DNA from: JAWMQL01 sp033283165 | GTDB lineage: Bacteria > Pseudomonadota > Gammaproteobacteria > Pseudomonadales > Halieaceae | Direction of reading: 5' to 3' | Length of the DNA stretch: 64,000 nt | Assembly (NCBI GenBank): GCA_033283165.1 | Contig: JAWMQL010000004.1 | Location: 248,001-312,000, forward strand | Shown: positions 1 through 8,885 of the stretch, piece by piece | Layout of the letters: every line of letters starts with the position of its first letter | Position numbering within the stretch: position 1 is the first letter of the stretch | The notes under the pieces: generated by a model | What the model was told of the DNA's origin: nothing | Databases searched by the model: none | Seen by the model: the letters and a program-made list of their open reading frames with translations, nothing else | Made by a program: the position numbers and the translations under genes

Positions 1-749
1 TCTTTGCTCCTCACTGAAATATCGGTTTCCATGGACGGAAGAAAATTCAAATCGGCTAAATTTTCCGCGGTGGCGTCCCATCGAATCTTTTCCTTCTTTA
101 CTTGCAGATCTCGTCGATTGATACGAATGAAGTGGAATATAAAGCTCTCGAAGAGCTTTGCCATTGCTTTCTCGTCTTCAACAAATTCACGGAAAACTAA
201 TTCACCGGAAGTCTCGTCGACTATTAGGTTTTCGACTACAAGCTTGCAGACGTCCAATAGGAACTTGTAATAGCGATTATTTCTGTGAAGCTGGACTTGT
301 CTGAAGCTGGACCTGGAGACTTGAATATCACTTATCGCTGAAAGTGATCGACACAGCAGCAATACTTTGTTCGCTAATGATCTATCAAGTTCAGAGAGTT
401 GGGTGAGTAACTTCAGCGTGGATTTGAGTATTTGATTCTCCAACGTGTCGACGCTTAACTCATCGAATTCACATTTCGCACGGCCTTGCGGCGGTAGCAT
501 CCGCCTTGATGTTTCCAAGACTAGAATGCGACCGCGAATCGCTGTGAGTTCTTCCTCCCTTCCTATATAGTTTTGGTCCAGCCCTCTTCGGGCCAGATGG
601 TTGATTCCTGAAACTAATACTGAAGCAAATAGATTGGGGAGCTTCTTATGCTCCAGGGCAGACGCGTCGACCGTGGATCCCTCCTCCAAGCGGTTCCATG
701 CATAGCAAAGTAAATAATAGATATTTTCAACTGGTATTTTTCTAGCCAT
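1..749 (-). CDS. mcrC: McrC, subunit of McrBC-type restriction system (partial, N-terminal 249 residues)
   Basis: Reading the minus strand from ATG at 749 gives an open frame that runs off the window edge. The N-terminus MARKIPVENIYYLLCYAWNR is the hallmark start of the McrC family, whose members carry a C-terminal PD-(D/E)xK nuclease domain and work with the McrB motor to cut modified DNA. The nuclease domain lies outside the window. Only one base separates the start from the mcrB stop, so the two genes are translationally coupled. The product is a cytoplasmic defence protein. The identity is secure from sequence; whether the gene is intact cannot be seen. Confidence 0.93.
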   Translation of the reverse strand, partial: MARKIPVENIYYLLCYAWNRLEEGSTVDASALEHKKLPNLFASVLVSGINHLARRGLDQNYIGREEELTAIRGRILVLETSRRMLPPQGRAKCEFDELSVDTLENQILKSTLKLLTQLSELDRSLANKVLLLCRSLSAISDIQVSRSSFRQVQLHRNNRYYKFLLDVCKLVVENLIVDETSGELVFREFVEDEKAMAKLFESFIFHFIRINRRDLQVKKEKIRWDATAENLADLNFLPSMETDISVRSK

Positions 750-750
750 C

Positions 751-3180
751 TCAGTCAGCCATCAACAGGTTTTGGCTTAGTGATTTCGCATGCCCTGGAT
801 TATCAAACCAGTATTCCTCCAACAGCGGAGTAATTTCGTGCTCGATGATATTGTTGTACCAAGAAACGCCGACTTTATTCCCTGGTTCGATATTCGTGAA
901 GAAGCTATGGCCCACACAGAAACCTGGGCCCAAATTAGCGCTATCTCCTTCAATCTCGCTATTCAGCTGTATTAGCTTTTTACAGAGCATTTCAACGAAA
1001 TCCGCGTCGGCGCCGTTGTCGATTAAGTGAGATTGAAATTGCTCAGTACCGAAGCCGGGCTTCAAGTTGGCGAAACCAAATCGACGTCTGAGCGCATAAT
1101 CTACCATCGCAAGTGATCTATCAGCGGTATTCATTAAGCCAATCAAGTAAAGGTTTTCAGGTATGTAGAATGCGTCTGTTGGATCGTCGCTGTATGCCAG
1201 CGGCATCGACCATTCAGGACCACGCTTATCCGATTCAATGAGCATCAAGAGTTCACCAAAAATTTTGCTCAAATTGCCTCTATTGATCTCGTCAATGATA
1301 AATACGTAATCGTTAGCCAAGTCTTGGCTTGCTTGCTTTACGAAGGTATGGAATATTCCATCTTTTAGTCGGAATCCTGTTCCGCTAGGTCTAAAACCTT
1401 GAACGAAGTCTTCATAAGTGTAGCTTTGGTGGAACTGGATCATTCTCAGTCGGTCCTCAGCTACTTCTTCCATCAGACTGTACGCGAGCTTTTTACAAAT
1501 GAACGTCTTGCCGACGCCTGGCGGGCCTTGGAGGATGACATTTTTCTTTCTTTTTAGGAGTTCGAGTATCGATTCGAACTCTTCAGCTTCCATAAATACT
1601 TCTGCAACGGCTTCCTCGATCGAGTAAGGCTCGTTTTCAACAACCAGGGGTGCGCCGACACTACCCATCAGTTTCCGATACTCTTGAATCAGCTTGTCGA
1701 CGTGCAAGCAGATATCGTCAATATCTCGCTCTTCTGGCAACTTGTACATCTTCATCACGTAAGACGTGCCATATCGAGCGGGATTTGTATTGAACTTTCT
1801 CTTGAATTTTGCCTTGATCGTGTTTGTTTCATCTTGATCCGGCCAATCCATATCAGCAGAGGTCGTTTCGCTTCTACAGTAGGATAAGACCAGGGTTTCT
1901 TGTTCCTTGTAATACAGTAACCCGGGATATATGCCGTTCTGTACAGTTTGCCCAAATCCAGTAAACGCTATCCAGGGTATTCTCGCGAAGTTGCCCTTGC
2001 CGAAACTGACTGACACAGCTAAATCATCGTACTTTTGTTGATATTTTGAGACGCCCAGCTCTTCACCTGCGTCGGCTTGATCTAGAAAGTTCTCTATCAG
2101 TTTATAGAGCGCCTTCTTCTCCTCGATGTGAAAGCCGAGCTTTCTTAGATGGCGAAAAGCCTTAGATTTTTCGCCGCCGCTGAATAGCCCGCGATCAAGT
2201 AGGACGCCGTTTGCAAACTCGCCCGCCAATGAAAGCAAGTATTTAGGTGGGTATGCTTTGCCATCGTACACGAGGTCGTAGAAGGTTGATTGCGCATCAT
2301 TGGGCACGCCTTCAGCATCAATTTTGCTGATTGCCTGTAGAACATGCTCATGCTTAATTGATTTCATGCCACCAGGTCCTGAGGCGCTCCGCCAGATTGA
2401 GTCGAGCGGAGGTTCGTAGAAATCAAGGATGGCGTCAGGGTATTTGGCGCTATACTCCCGACGAATTTCAAACAACTGTTTATCGATATCAAGGGCAGAG
2501 AGCCTCTTAACTGCTTTCATGTCTGAATCGGTAAACGCCGCTACGATTTGTCTGCGGTCAATACCCCCGAAAATACGCTCGAAGCTGTCGGGGAATAGCA
2601 GGAATAAGATCATTGGCCGCAGTTGTCGAGTATTGGACTCATCGATCTGCTCAATCCAAGCCGCAAACTCCCATGCATCCTTCATAAGCCGTTGCTGGAC
2701 ATCCAGTGGCTCGGACCGAAACGCTCTCATGAAGTTGATGAAGAATACGAGCTCTCGCCATCGATTGGTGTTGTAGGCAGTTCCCGCGCTCCCCACGCCC
2801 TGGAGGGTATCTTCCGAAAGGTATTCGGATGATAAATCCAAGGTTTCCCCGCTGAAGCCCCACACTTGGCCAATTACCTCTCGCTTTCTGGGTGGTTTGG
2901 TGTTGCTAGGGCATAAGTTCATGAACCACATCATCTCTGCTGCCAGCTTATTTGCCTGAGGCCCCGCTTCTTCGAGCTGAGCTTCAAGTTTTTCTAGAAA
3001 CGATCCTTCTCCCAAATCCAAATTTTCGACAAAGTACTGGTTAAGCAAGTCCAGTTGCTCACTGGTCCAAATTTGCTCACTCGACAGAATAGAGCCTTGT
3101 CCCAATAGGGCAGCGTCCTTCCAGTCCTCCGCGGCCTGTAGTACGGGGGCAAAGCTCTTGCGCTGACACTCTCGGCTCAT
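751..3180 (-). CDS. mcrB: McrB-type AAA+ GTPase of a modified-DNA restriction system
   Basis: 809 residues from the chosen start. ATG at 3180 is preceded by AAAGGGA, so it is preferred over the in-frame ATG at 3195. Residues about 1-260 resemble the helical N-terminal region of some McrB-like proteins (FLLFPDSFERIFG). Residues about 265-345 are a small extra domain (YDGKAYPPKYLLSLAG). Residues about 360-500 match the MrcB_N/DUF3578 DNA-binding domain (GKGNFARIPWIAF). The C-terminal AAA+ domain shows Walker A GPPGVGKT, Walker B VFIIDEINRG and the GTP-specific MNTADRS motif. McrB hexamers translocate DNA and drive McrC cleavage at methylated or otherwise modified sites. The gene is first in an operon with mcrC. 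Its base composition is AT-rich like the rest of the island, consistent with transfer. Confidence 0.93.
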   Translation of the reverse strand: MSRECQRKSFAPVLQAAEDWKDAALLGQGSILSSEQIWTSEQLDLLNQYFVENLDLGEGSFLEKLEAQLEEAGPQANKLAAEMMWFMNLCPSNTKPPRKREVIGQVWGFSGETLDLSSEYLSEDTLQGVGSAGTAYNTNRWRELVFFINFMRAFRSEPLDVQQRLMKDAWEFAAWIEQIDESNTRQLRPMILFLLFPDSFERIFGGIDRRQIVAAFTDSDMKAVKRLSALDIDKQLFEIRREYSAKYPDAILDFYEPPLDSIWRSASGPGGMKSIKHEHVLQAISKIDAEGVPNDAQSTFYDLVYDGKAYPPKYLLSLAGEFANGVLLDRGLFSGGEKSKAFRHLRKLGFHIEEKKALYKLIENFLDQADAGEELGVSKYQQKYDDLAVSVSFGKGNFARIPWIAFTGFGQTVQNGIYPGLLYYKEQETLVLSYCRSETTSADMDWPDQDETNTIKAKFKRKFNTNPARYGTSYVMKMYKLPEERDIDDICLHVDKLIQEYRKLMGSVGAPLVVENEPYSIEEAVAEVFMEAEEFESILELLKRKKNVILQGPPGVGKTFICKKLAYSLMEEVAEDRLRMIQFHQSYTYEDFVQGFRPSGTGFRLKDGIFHTFVKQASQDLANDYVFIIDEINRGNLSKIFGELLMLIESDKRGPEWSMPLAYSDDPTDAFYIPENLYLIGLMNTADRSLAMVDYALRRRFGFANLKPGFGTEQFQSHLIDNGADADFVEMLCKKLIQLNSEIEGDSANLGPGFCVGHSFFTNIEPGNKVGVSWYNNIIEHEITPLLEEYWFDNPGHAKSLSQNLLMAD

Positions 3181-3508
3181 GATGGTCCCTTTCATTGTGC
3201 GTGCTTGGCTAAAAAACGATCAGCTCAGTATTATTGCTGCAAATTAACTATTAAAAGCTAACCTAAATCCTATGTCATTTCCCACAATATGGTTAGTATT
3301 AGGGAACTATACTTCTAAATCAGCAGGTTGTCGTACGGCACTAGCCATCGGTGTATTAGGGATCATGGATGAACGCAGCACTTGCGCAGGCTTCCTTTTT
3401 AAGTGTTTGGCATTCCTGACCAATATGTGCCTTTTTGACTCGATGCTCAGACAATACGGGAGCGTGCTAATGATACCTCCTCATATTTTTATCCAGTTGA
3501 AAATTGTG
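3181..3508. other. Intergenic region between mcrB and the SH3 gene
   Basis: This 328-bp AT-rich stretch separates two divergent genes and must hold both promoters. I see no convincing paired -35/-10 boxes, repeat or small ORF with a ribosome binding site. The open frame in phase with the downstream SH3 gene starts at 3272 but lacks a good ribosome site before 3509. Confidence 0.5.
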
Positions 3509-4069
3509 ATGAAGAAATTGCTACTCTTTATGGGACTGCTCGCTGTTTGGGCGGTCGCCAATGCAGGCGTAACACATCCAGGCAAATACGTCTTGAACAT
3601 AGGAACACTTAATGTATGCCTGAGTTCTAGCCTCGAGGGGGGTGTTACAAATAGCCTTTCTAAGGGAATGAAGGTGGAGGTCTTTGAAGTTCAGAATGGT
3701 TAGGCACGAATATCAAAATACTATGATGCTTCAACAGAAGGGATGTCGGAGCAAGTAGCCCGATGGGTATCGATGCTGTATCCACGTGAAGAAGGAACTA
3801 CATCGACAAACGAAAGTAGCAAAAATATGCATTTAGAAAAAGCATTGATCGGATCCGATGATTTTTCGAAGTCTCGATCAGTGTTTATCGGCGCTGCGCA
3901 GGATCTAATCGGCCAGAGGAGATGTACCCTTGGAGACTTCAAAGAAAAGGGCGGCTGGTGGGATTCCTCCAGTCACAAATCAAGATCGGTGTACTTTACA
4001 TACTGTGGAGGCATGAGTAAGAGCAATAAGTTTTACTTGGACGCTTCGACAGGTGAGATTTTTAGATAA
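3509..4069 (+). pseudogene. Secreted SH3-like protein interrupted by one in-frame amber codon
   Basis: ATG at 3509 opens a typical signal peptide (MKKLLLFMGLLAVWAVANAG), then a short SH3-like segment ending VFEVQNG, then TAG at 3701-3703. The same frame continues open to 4069. Read through, the junction is NG-stop-ARISKYYD, which is what an SH3-type domain shows when a Trp sits at the stop (NGWARISKYY). A single TGG-to-TAG change explains it. The whole frame has 187 codons including the final stop. The C-terminal half (residues 66-186) is of unknown family with cysteines. I read it as a recent nonsense pseudogene; amber suppression or a sequencing error are alternatives. It would act in the periplasm or outside the cell. 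Confidence 0.75.
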
Positions 4070-4224
4070 TTCCAGAAGATAAACGTGCCCGTGTGAGTTA
4101 AATCTGCATGTTTTAACCAGGATCCGATTTTGTATTAACTGATATTGTGCAACTAATTAGGGTCTGCGCATGAAAGTTTTACATCAGAATTTTGAAAAGG
4201 TCACTACAGAAAAATGGAGTTTTT

Positions 4225-4533
4225 ATGTCTCTTATTACGTGTCCAGAATGTAGTAAAGAAGTATCTGATAAGGCGAGTTCCTGCCCAAACTGTGGAGCCC
4301 CTGTGGCATCGGCAATTGACTTTCCGAAACGGGGTGATTACGTCCCTTACACGGACCAGGAAGTCGCAGTACTTTTGAGCAAAAAACCAAAAACAAGTCA
4401 TCTACTACACCTGATACTCTCAATTATTACAATGGGGTTCTGGGTAATAATTTGGATCATTGTTGCGCTGAATAACTCGATAGAAGGCGGAAGAATAGAT
4501 CGACGCATTGCAAGAGGCAAAAAGCTGAAATGA
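4225..4533 (+). CDS. Small zinc-ribbon membrane protein
   Basis: 102 residues. ATG at 4225 follows GGAG with a 5-base gap and is preferred to an upstream in-frame start at 4192. Residues 5-23 form a zinc ribbon (CPEC and CPNC pairs). Residues about 69-88 form one hydrophobic segment (LILSIITMGFWVIIWIIVAL). The C-terminus is basic (RRIARGKKLK). Proteins with this layout are usually uncharacterised membrane proteins with the ribbon on the cytoplasmic side. It stands alone in the AT-rich island. Function unknown. Confidence 0.7.
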   Translation: MSLITCPECSKEVSDKASSCPNCGAPVASAIDFPKRGDYVPYTDQEVAVLLSKKPKTSHLLHLILSIITMGFWVIIWIIVALNNSIEGGRIDRRIARGKKLK

Positions 4534-4661
4534 TAGAGATCTGAATACGATGACGTTCGCTCCTAAAGAATGCAGTGCTAACCAAATGATGCGTCATCAT
4601 TTTTTATGGAATCATTTAGTATGTTCTTGTGGAAAATTTGTATTGATACGGAGGATCTGCT

Positions 4662-5165
4662 TTGAAGCTAGATAAGAAAGAGCGACTTTCGCTCGTCAAT
4701 CAGTTCCTAATTCTTGAAAAGCTATATCCAGATGAAGCTCAGTACTATGCAGAGCAAAGGCAAGCCCTATCAGAAGGTTACGAGCTTCATTATCAGTGGA
4801 TATTCGAAGACATGTGGGATGACCTACCAGAGGACGAGTGTAGGAAAGTTCTCGACATCATGACTATGTATAGTGCCATTCAGATGGTTGTCGGCAGAAC
4901 AGAGAATGATGAGCTCAAGAATCACTTTTGGGCGAAGTTTCGTGGATTTGATGGTAACCATGAAACCCGCTACATGTCATACACTCGCTACTTTATCCTG
5001 ACTCTCGGCAGGTTTGATGAGCTTCGATATGGAGAAGAAGCCCCAGATTTCAATAACCACATGCCCAGTCTTCCTAGATACGAAACTATGCTCGAGCGTT
5101 GGAAACTATATGACAACCGGTATGAGTTAAACGAAGGGCAGGTCTGGGAGCTGCTCGACAAATGA
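4662..5165 (+). CDS. YfbU family protein
   Basis: 167 residues, close to the 164 of E. coli YfbU. It shares the family pattern along its whole length: an N-terminal LSLVNQFLILEKLYPDEAQYY, CRKVLDIMTMYSAI, a LGRFDE region and a C-terminal helical tail. The start is TTG at 4662, supported by GGAGG at 4650-4654. YfbU is a soluble, mostly helical protein without an assigned biochemical activity. The next gene overlaps by four bases (ATGA), so the two are made together. A chromosomal housekeeping YfbU would normally not sit in a mobile island beside a membrane protein, so a specialised role is likely but unproven. Confidence 0.85.
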   Translation: MKLDKKERLSLVNQFLILEKLYPDEAQYYAEQRQALSEGYELHYQWIFEDMWDDLPEDECRKVLDIMTMYSAIQMVVGRTENDELKNHFWAKFRGFDGNHETRYMSYTRYFILTLGRFDELRYGEEAPDFNNHMPSLPRYETMLERWKLYDNRYELNEGQVWELLDK

Positions 5166-5662
5166 CCGCTGAGATGGCTTGGAACATCGGCTTTACCGTA
5201 TTGTCTGGGCTAGCTGCCATTATCACCATTACTCAGGCCGTACGAGCCTGGAACGGAGCATCTAAAGCCAAGCAATATCGTGACGAGATTGTGGGCTATA
5301 GAAAGTCAGCTGATGTCGCTTCAATCGAGGCCCAGCTCACTCGTGCGATCAATATAGTGAAGAAGTACGGGCCCGCTGCTAGCGTTGATACGATTGTTGG
5401 GTTAGATCATAAAAAAGAAGCTCACGAAGTAAGTGACTTCATTGCGATTCAGAGACAACACGCACTATTGTTCCCTGGTTTGTCCAAAGAAATAGAAACT
5501 ATTTGCTCAGAAGCTTCTGATCAGCTCGCTCAATTTGTAGCTCAAGCGCATGGCACTCCTGGGCTAATTGATGCGGGTACGACTCTGTATCACACGCTCA
5601 CTAGATTCTCGTCAATATTGAAAGCGAGCAGGGATGGTTTGCGCGAAGGCGTACTTGAATAG
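5162..5662 (+). CDS. Membrane-anchored protein coupled to YfbU
   Basis: 166 residues. The ATG overlaps the stop of the YfbU gene by four bases. One N-terminal membrane segment (residues about 7-26, IGFTVLSGLAAIITITQAVR) is followed by a soluble, probably helical cytoplasmic domain with several Gln/Ala-rich helices. I recognise no family. Coupling to YfbU implies a two-protein unit at the inner membrane, and by analogy to many small defence modules it may be an effector with a soluble partner. That is inference only. Confidence 0.75.
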   Translation: MTAEMAWNIGFTVLSGLAAIITITQAVRAWNGASKAKQYRDEIVGYRKSADVASIEAQLTRAINIVKKYGPAASVDTIVGLDHKKEAHEVSDFIAIQRQHALLFPGLSKEIETICSEASDQLAQFVAQAHGTPGLIDAGTTLYHTLTRFSSILKASRDGLREGVLE

Positions 5663-5837
5663 TAGTACTTCTTTAATCATGGTTGCACATTAGCGAGTGA
5701 TAAATTTGATTTGCAGCGCAAATGGTTGAGTATCATATTTTTTAGTTTATTTTTTTATGATTGCGAATGCCTCGAGACTCAGGTGCTGCGCTCTCATACC
5801 ATATAAATAGTAATTCGAGTCAGATGGAATTTTGACC

Positions 5838-6638
5838 ATGAAGCTAGTTGATCATAGAAAAGAGCGCATCGAAGATAAGGAGCTGGATTCCGATGTGCGT
5901 GATGAAAGTTTCACGCAAAAATCGCTTAGTCGCATTTATGCGGTAAGAAGAACTTTTGTTGACGTTAGCTTCAAGCAGAGTGAGCTAGTAAATTGCTATT
6001 TTCGGAATTGCCGATTCATTCGTTGTGACTTCACCGGCGCTCTGATCTCCAGTTCAAACTTTCGTGGGTCTCAGTATGAAGACTGTAAGTTCCACTACTC
6101 GACGTGGCAGCACACTTTTCTAGATGCGGAATTTCTCGACTCTTGTCTTCCGAGCGAGGAAAATTTGGCTCGTGACCTTGTACGTACTTTGCGAGTAAAT
6201 TTCGGCCACATCGGTGACTATCCAGCAGTGAATAAGGCCGCGTCGCTGGAAGTCGCATTGACCGGTCAGCATTTATTTAACGCCACATATTCCAAGCAGT
6301 CTTACTACAGATCGAAGTACAAAGGACTGAGTAGGATCTATAGCGGTCTGCGTCATCTGCGATGGAAAGCTTTAGACCTACTTTGGGGCAACGGTGAGAG
6401 TATTCTTCGCGTCGCTTGCAGCGGAGCGGTATTTTTATTGGCTTGGACTGTGTTTCTAGCATGGCAGACACCAGATTTTGGTTGGAAAGAGGCGCTAAGC
6501 GTTGGTGCTACGGCTTTTTGGGGAGTGCCGAGTAAAATGGCCGTACCTGATTCATATTTGGCTGTGCTCGCTGCCGTTCGGTACCTTTTAGTAGGTCTTT
6601 TCATGGCCATATTGATTAAACGGTTGTCCAGACGATGA
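5838..6638 (+). CDS. Pentapeptide-repeat protein with C-terminal two-TM pore-like domain
   Basis: 266 residues. ATG at 5838 is preferred to the in-frame TTG at 5832. Residues about 38-85 are pentapeptide repeats (CYFRNCRFIRCDFTGALI), which form a right-handed quadrilateral beta-helix. A basic linker follows, then two membrane helices (about 186-206 and 240-260) separated by WKEALSVGATAFWGVPSKM. That is the TM-pore loop-TM layout of pentapeptide proteins annotated as potassium-channel-like, but no TVGYG filter is visible. The C-terminus ends LIKRLSRR. Its stop overlaps the start of the next gene (ATGA), so it heads a three-gene operon. It is likely an inner-membrane channel or pore whose opening could be controlled by the partner proteins. 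Confidence 0.75.
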   Translation: MKLVDHRKERIEDKELDSDVRDESFTQKSLSRIYAVRRTFVDVSFKQSELVNCYFRNCRFIRCDFTGALISSSNFRGSQYEDCKFHYSTWQHTFLDAEFLDSCLPSEENLARDLVRTLRVNFGHIGDYPAVNKAASLEVALTGQHLFNATYSKQSYYRSKYKGLSRIYSGLRHLRWKALDLLWGNGESILRVACSGAVFLLAWTVFLAWQTPDFGWKEALSVGATAFWGVPSKMAVPDSYLAVLAAVRYLLVGLFMAILIKRLSRR

Positions 6639-7252
6639 GCCATGAGATATACATCTTCGGCTCCGCGTGTAGAGGAGAGGCAAGACCTACTTCGGACGTG
6701 GATGTGCTGGTGTTGCCTTTCGATGAAGATACATCAACTTTCCCATCTGCTTGGAGCGTTTATAGGCCGGAATTGATCCGTGAATACTATAGGCTAGGTC
6801 GTCTCTTTGCTTGGCACCTCTTCCTAGAAGCGAAATGTGTGTTTAGCACCAATGACACACCCTCACTTCAGTCAATGGGCGAGCCTGCACCATACTCTTC
6901 TATGGTAGAAGATATTGATGATCTCGAGTTCTTACTTAAAGAAGCTCTAGGTGAGCTTGAAAATGGGACCCACAATAAGGTCTTTGAGCTAGGTATTGTC
7001 TATACGGCGCTGAGAGATATAGCCATGTCTGCCTCCTGGTCGCTTACTGGTTCCCCATGTTTTTCGGCATTCGCGCCATTTCACCTACCAGTTGACTTTC
7101 CAATAGAACAACGGGTTTATGAAAAGGCGATGTTGGCTAGGCATAGTTCAACGCGAGGTGTAGAAATTGAATTCGATCTCGATCAGGCAGTCGAAGATGT
7201 TAGCTCCGCCTGTCTTGATCGATGGGTTGATGAATTGCGGGGAAAATTATGA
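6635..7252 (+). CDS. Nucleotidyltransferase of the MNT/KNTase fold
   Basis: 205 residues. The N-terminus IYIFGSACRGEARPTSDVDV holds the GS and DxD signature (G9-S10, D21, D23) of minimal nucleotidyltransferases, which transfer NMP to proteins, RNA or small molecules. The third acidic residue is not obvious. The C-terminal 120 residues are helical (VYTALRDIAMSASWSL) and look like a substrate-binding helical bundle. Both neighbours overlap by four bases, so it is the middle gene of a tightly coupled operon with a pore-like membrane protein and a 100-residue protein. By analogy to MNT antitoxins it may modify or silence a toxic partner; this is inferred. Confidence 0.8.
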   Translation: MSHEIYIFGSACRGEARPTSDVDVLVLPFDEDTSTFPSAWSVYRPELIREYYRLGRLFAWHLFLEAKCVFSTNDTPSLQSMGEPAPYSSMVEDIDDLEFLLKEALGELENGTHNKVFELGIVYTALRDIAMSASWSLTGSPCFSAFAPFHLPVDFPIEQRVYEKAMLARHSSTRGVEIEFDLDQAVEDVSSACLDRWVDELRGKL

Positions 7253-7551
7253 AAAACTCTTTTCTAAATCGAGTCTCTGCTGAGAGGCGCGTTTTAACTA
7301 TCGTAAATTCCTCGACCCTACGTGAGCATCAGCTAGCAGGATTGTCGATGGCGGCCATATCGAAATGGAGATCTGTTGTGGGCGTGGAACGAACTGGTGC
7401 AGTCTATCCGATTCTCGTAGCTGTCGCGGAGCAATGTCAGCGTCTGTCTGATAGAAGTAATGAGACCTTCAGTAAACTGGAAAAAGAGGATATCGCTGAC
7501 ATTCTCGCAAATCTTGATATCCTGAAAGTCGAACTAGATAAATTCAGTTGA
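7249..7551 (+). CDS. Small helical protein, third gene of the pore/nucleotidyltransferase operon
   Basis: 100 residues, with ATG overlapping the previous stop by four bases. It is predicted to be soluble and helical. The R-x(4-6)-H motif expected of HEPN RNases is not present, so I do not call it HEPN. No family recognised. Its position suggests a regulator or adaptor for the nucleotidyltransferase. The 163 bases after it carry no gene. Confidence 0.65.
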   Translation: MKNSFLNRVSAERRVLTIVNSSTLREHQLAGLSMAAISKWRSVVGVERTGAVYPILVAVAEQCQRLSDRSNETFSKLEKEDIADILANLDILKVELDKFS

Positions 7552-7714
7552 CCGTCCAGCCCATTAGAGTCATTTCGTGCCGAAGAACTCAATGGTTAAT
7601 GGCCTGCGTTTACACATAAGTATCTAGTTTGTATATGTTTCGCACTCGCGCCTGTGTTGTGGGTGAGGAGCGAATGATGGGTGATCATACTAACTAAGAG
7701 GTGAGAAAGCCCCA

Positions 7715-8236
7715 GTGGAAATAGTCAAGATTGCTGTTTCGTTCGCGACTCCCGTCATTCTTCTTTTGCTTGGTATTTGGGCGAAAAGACTGGCAACGGA
7801 GCATTCTCGAAGAATTACTCTCAGCGATAGGCTTATTGCTAAGCGGCTTGAGATGTATGAAAGCATTGGTGGAGATCTAAATGATATTTACACTTATTTG
7901 GTCCAAGTAGGGCAGTGGAAGGAGTTTACTCCCGGCGACATAATCGCTAAAAAGCGAAAAGTTGATCGTATAATGTACGTAAATCGTCCTTATTGGAGCG
8001 AAGCAACTTTCACAGGCTATATGCATTTTATGCAGAGTTGCTTTAAAGCCTGGAACAAAATAGGCACCGACGCGAAAATTCGAATGGTTAGCGTGCCATA
8101 CCGGGTGCTTGATAGTTGGAAAGATGATTGGGAAGAGTATTTTGTTGCCCACGAAGAGGTTGATCTTTCGAGCGCTGGGAAAGCATATACCGAGCTTTTG
8201 GCAGGAATATCGAGAGATTTCGGGCTGTCAGATTGA
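7715..8236 (+). CDS. Single-TM protein with cytoplasmic helical domain
   Basis: 173 residues. GTG at 7715 follows AGAGGTGAG (7697-7705). Residues 5-25 form one membrane helix (IAVSFATPVILLLLGIWAKRL). The rest is soluble, helical and rich in aromatic residues (NRPYWSEATFTGYMHFMQSC). No family recognised. The layout, an N-terminal anchor and a four-helix-like cytoplasmic domain, is shared with the gene at 8370 but the sequences are not obviously homologous. AT-rich island gene of unknown role. Confidence 0.7.
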   Translation: MEIVKIAVSFATPVILLLLGIWAKRLATEHSRRITLSDRLIAKRLEMYESIGGDLNDIYTYLVQVGQWKEFTPGDIIAKKRKVDRIMYVNRPYWSEATFTGYMHFMQSCFKAWNKIGTDAKIRMVSVPYRVLDSWKDDWEEYFVAHEEVDLSSAGKAYTELLAGISRDFGLSD

Positions 8237-8369
8237 GCTACCCGATCATGATCTTTGTCCTCGTTATGGCAATCATTGTGATAGTAACCACTTCAGACAG
8301 AAATTATAGGCAGCGGAAGCATGTTATATAGAATCACTTGTATCATCTGGTATCTAGCGAAATGGTGTG

Positions 8370-8885
8370 ATGGCTGACTACTTCCCACTAATAGCTGCAG
8401 TGCTCGCTTTTATCGGCACTGTCCTGGGTGTCTATTTTGCGCATATGCGTTGGCTTCGAGAGAAGTCCTTGGAGCGTTACAGCCTCTACGAGGCTGAACG
8501 GCAATCAGCATATCGTGAACTATGGCAACGAGTGGAAAGCCTCAACATCATGATTCGTGTCCAAGAAGTGACCGAACAGGATTTTCTATCGCATCTTCAG
8601 GACCTGAATTCTTTTATTCTTGCTAATGGCATTTATCTAGAGGATCAAGATCGAGTGCTCGCGAATGAGTATACGCGCGCGGTCTTTTCCTTCAGTAGCG
8701 CAGTAAATGAGGCTGAGAAAGAGGGTTTCGAACTGCCTCTTGGAACGACGCAGGAAATGCCCAAAGAGGTCGTTAGTAACATTAAAGAAGTTGCGGATGC
8801 ACAGCAAAAAGCACTCACTCTTAGAGCAAAGCTACTGAATAGAATTAAAGGCATTGTCGGCGGAATACAAGACAATACAAATTAA
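8370..8885 (+). CDS. Single-TM protein with coiled cytoplasmic domain
   Basis: 171 residues from ATG at 8370; GTG at 8367 is an equally in-frame alternative and no strong ribosome site decides between them. Residues about 5-25 are a membrane helix (FPLIAAVLAFIGTVLGVYFA). The remainder is charged and helical (RWLREKSLERYSLYEAERQS). It resembles small anchored proteins annotated only as hypothetical. It follows the similarly built gene at 7715 with a 133-bp gap. Confidence 0.7.
   Translation: MADYFPLIAAVLAFIGTVLGVYFAHMRWLREKSLERYSLYEAERQSAYRELWQRVESLNIMIRVQEVTEQDFLSHLQDLNSFILANGIYLEDQDRVLANEYTRAVFSFSSAVNEAEKEGFELPLGTTQEMPKEVVSNIKEVADAQQKALTLRAKLLNRIKGIVGGIQDNTN

Noticed and set aside
4..270. 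88-codon plus-strand frame at the left edge
   Set aside because: Lies entirely inside mcrC on the other strand and has no protein-like features.
7249..7551. HEPN toxin assignment for the third gene of the nucleotidyltransferase operon
   Set aside because: The R-x(4-6)-H motif is absent, so MNT-HEPN identity is not supported.
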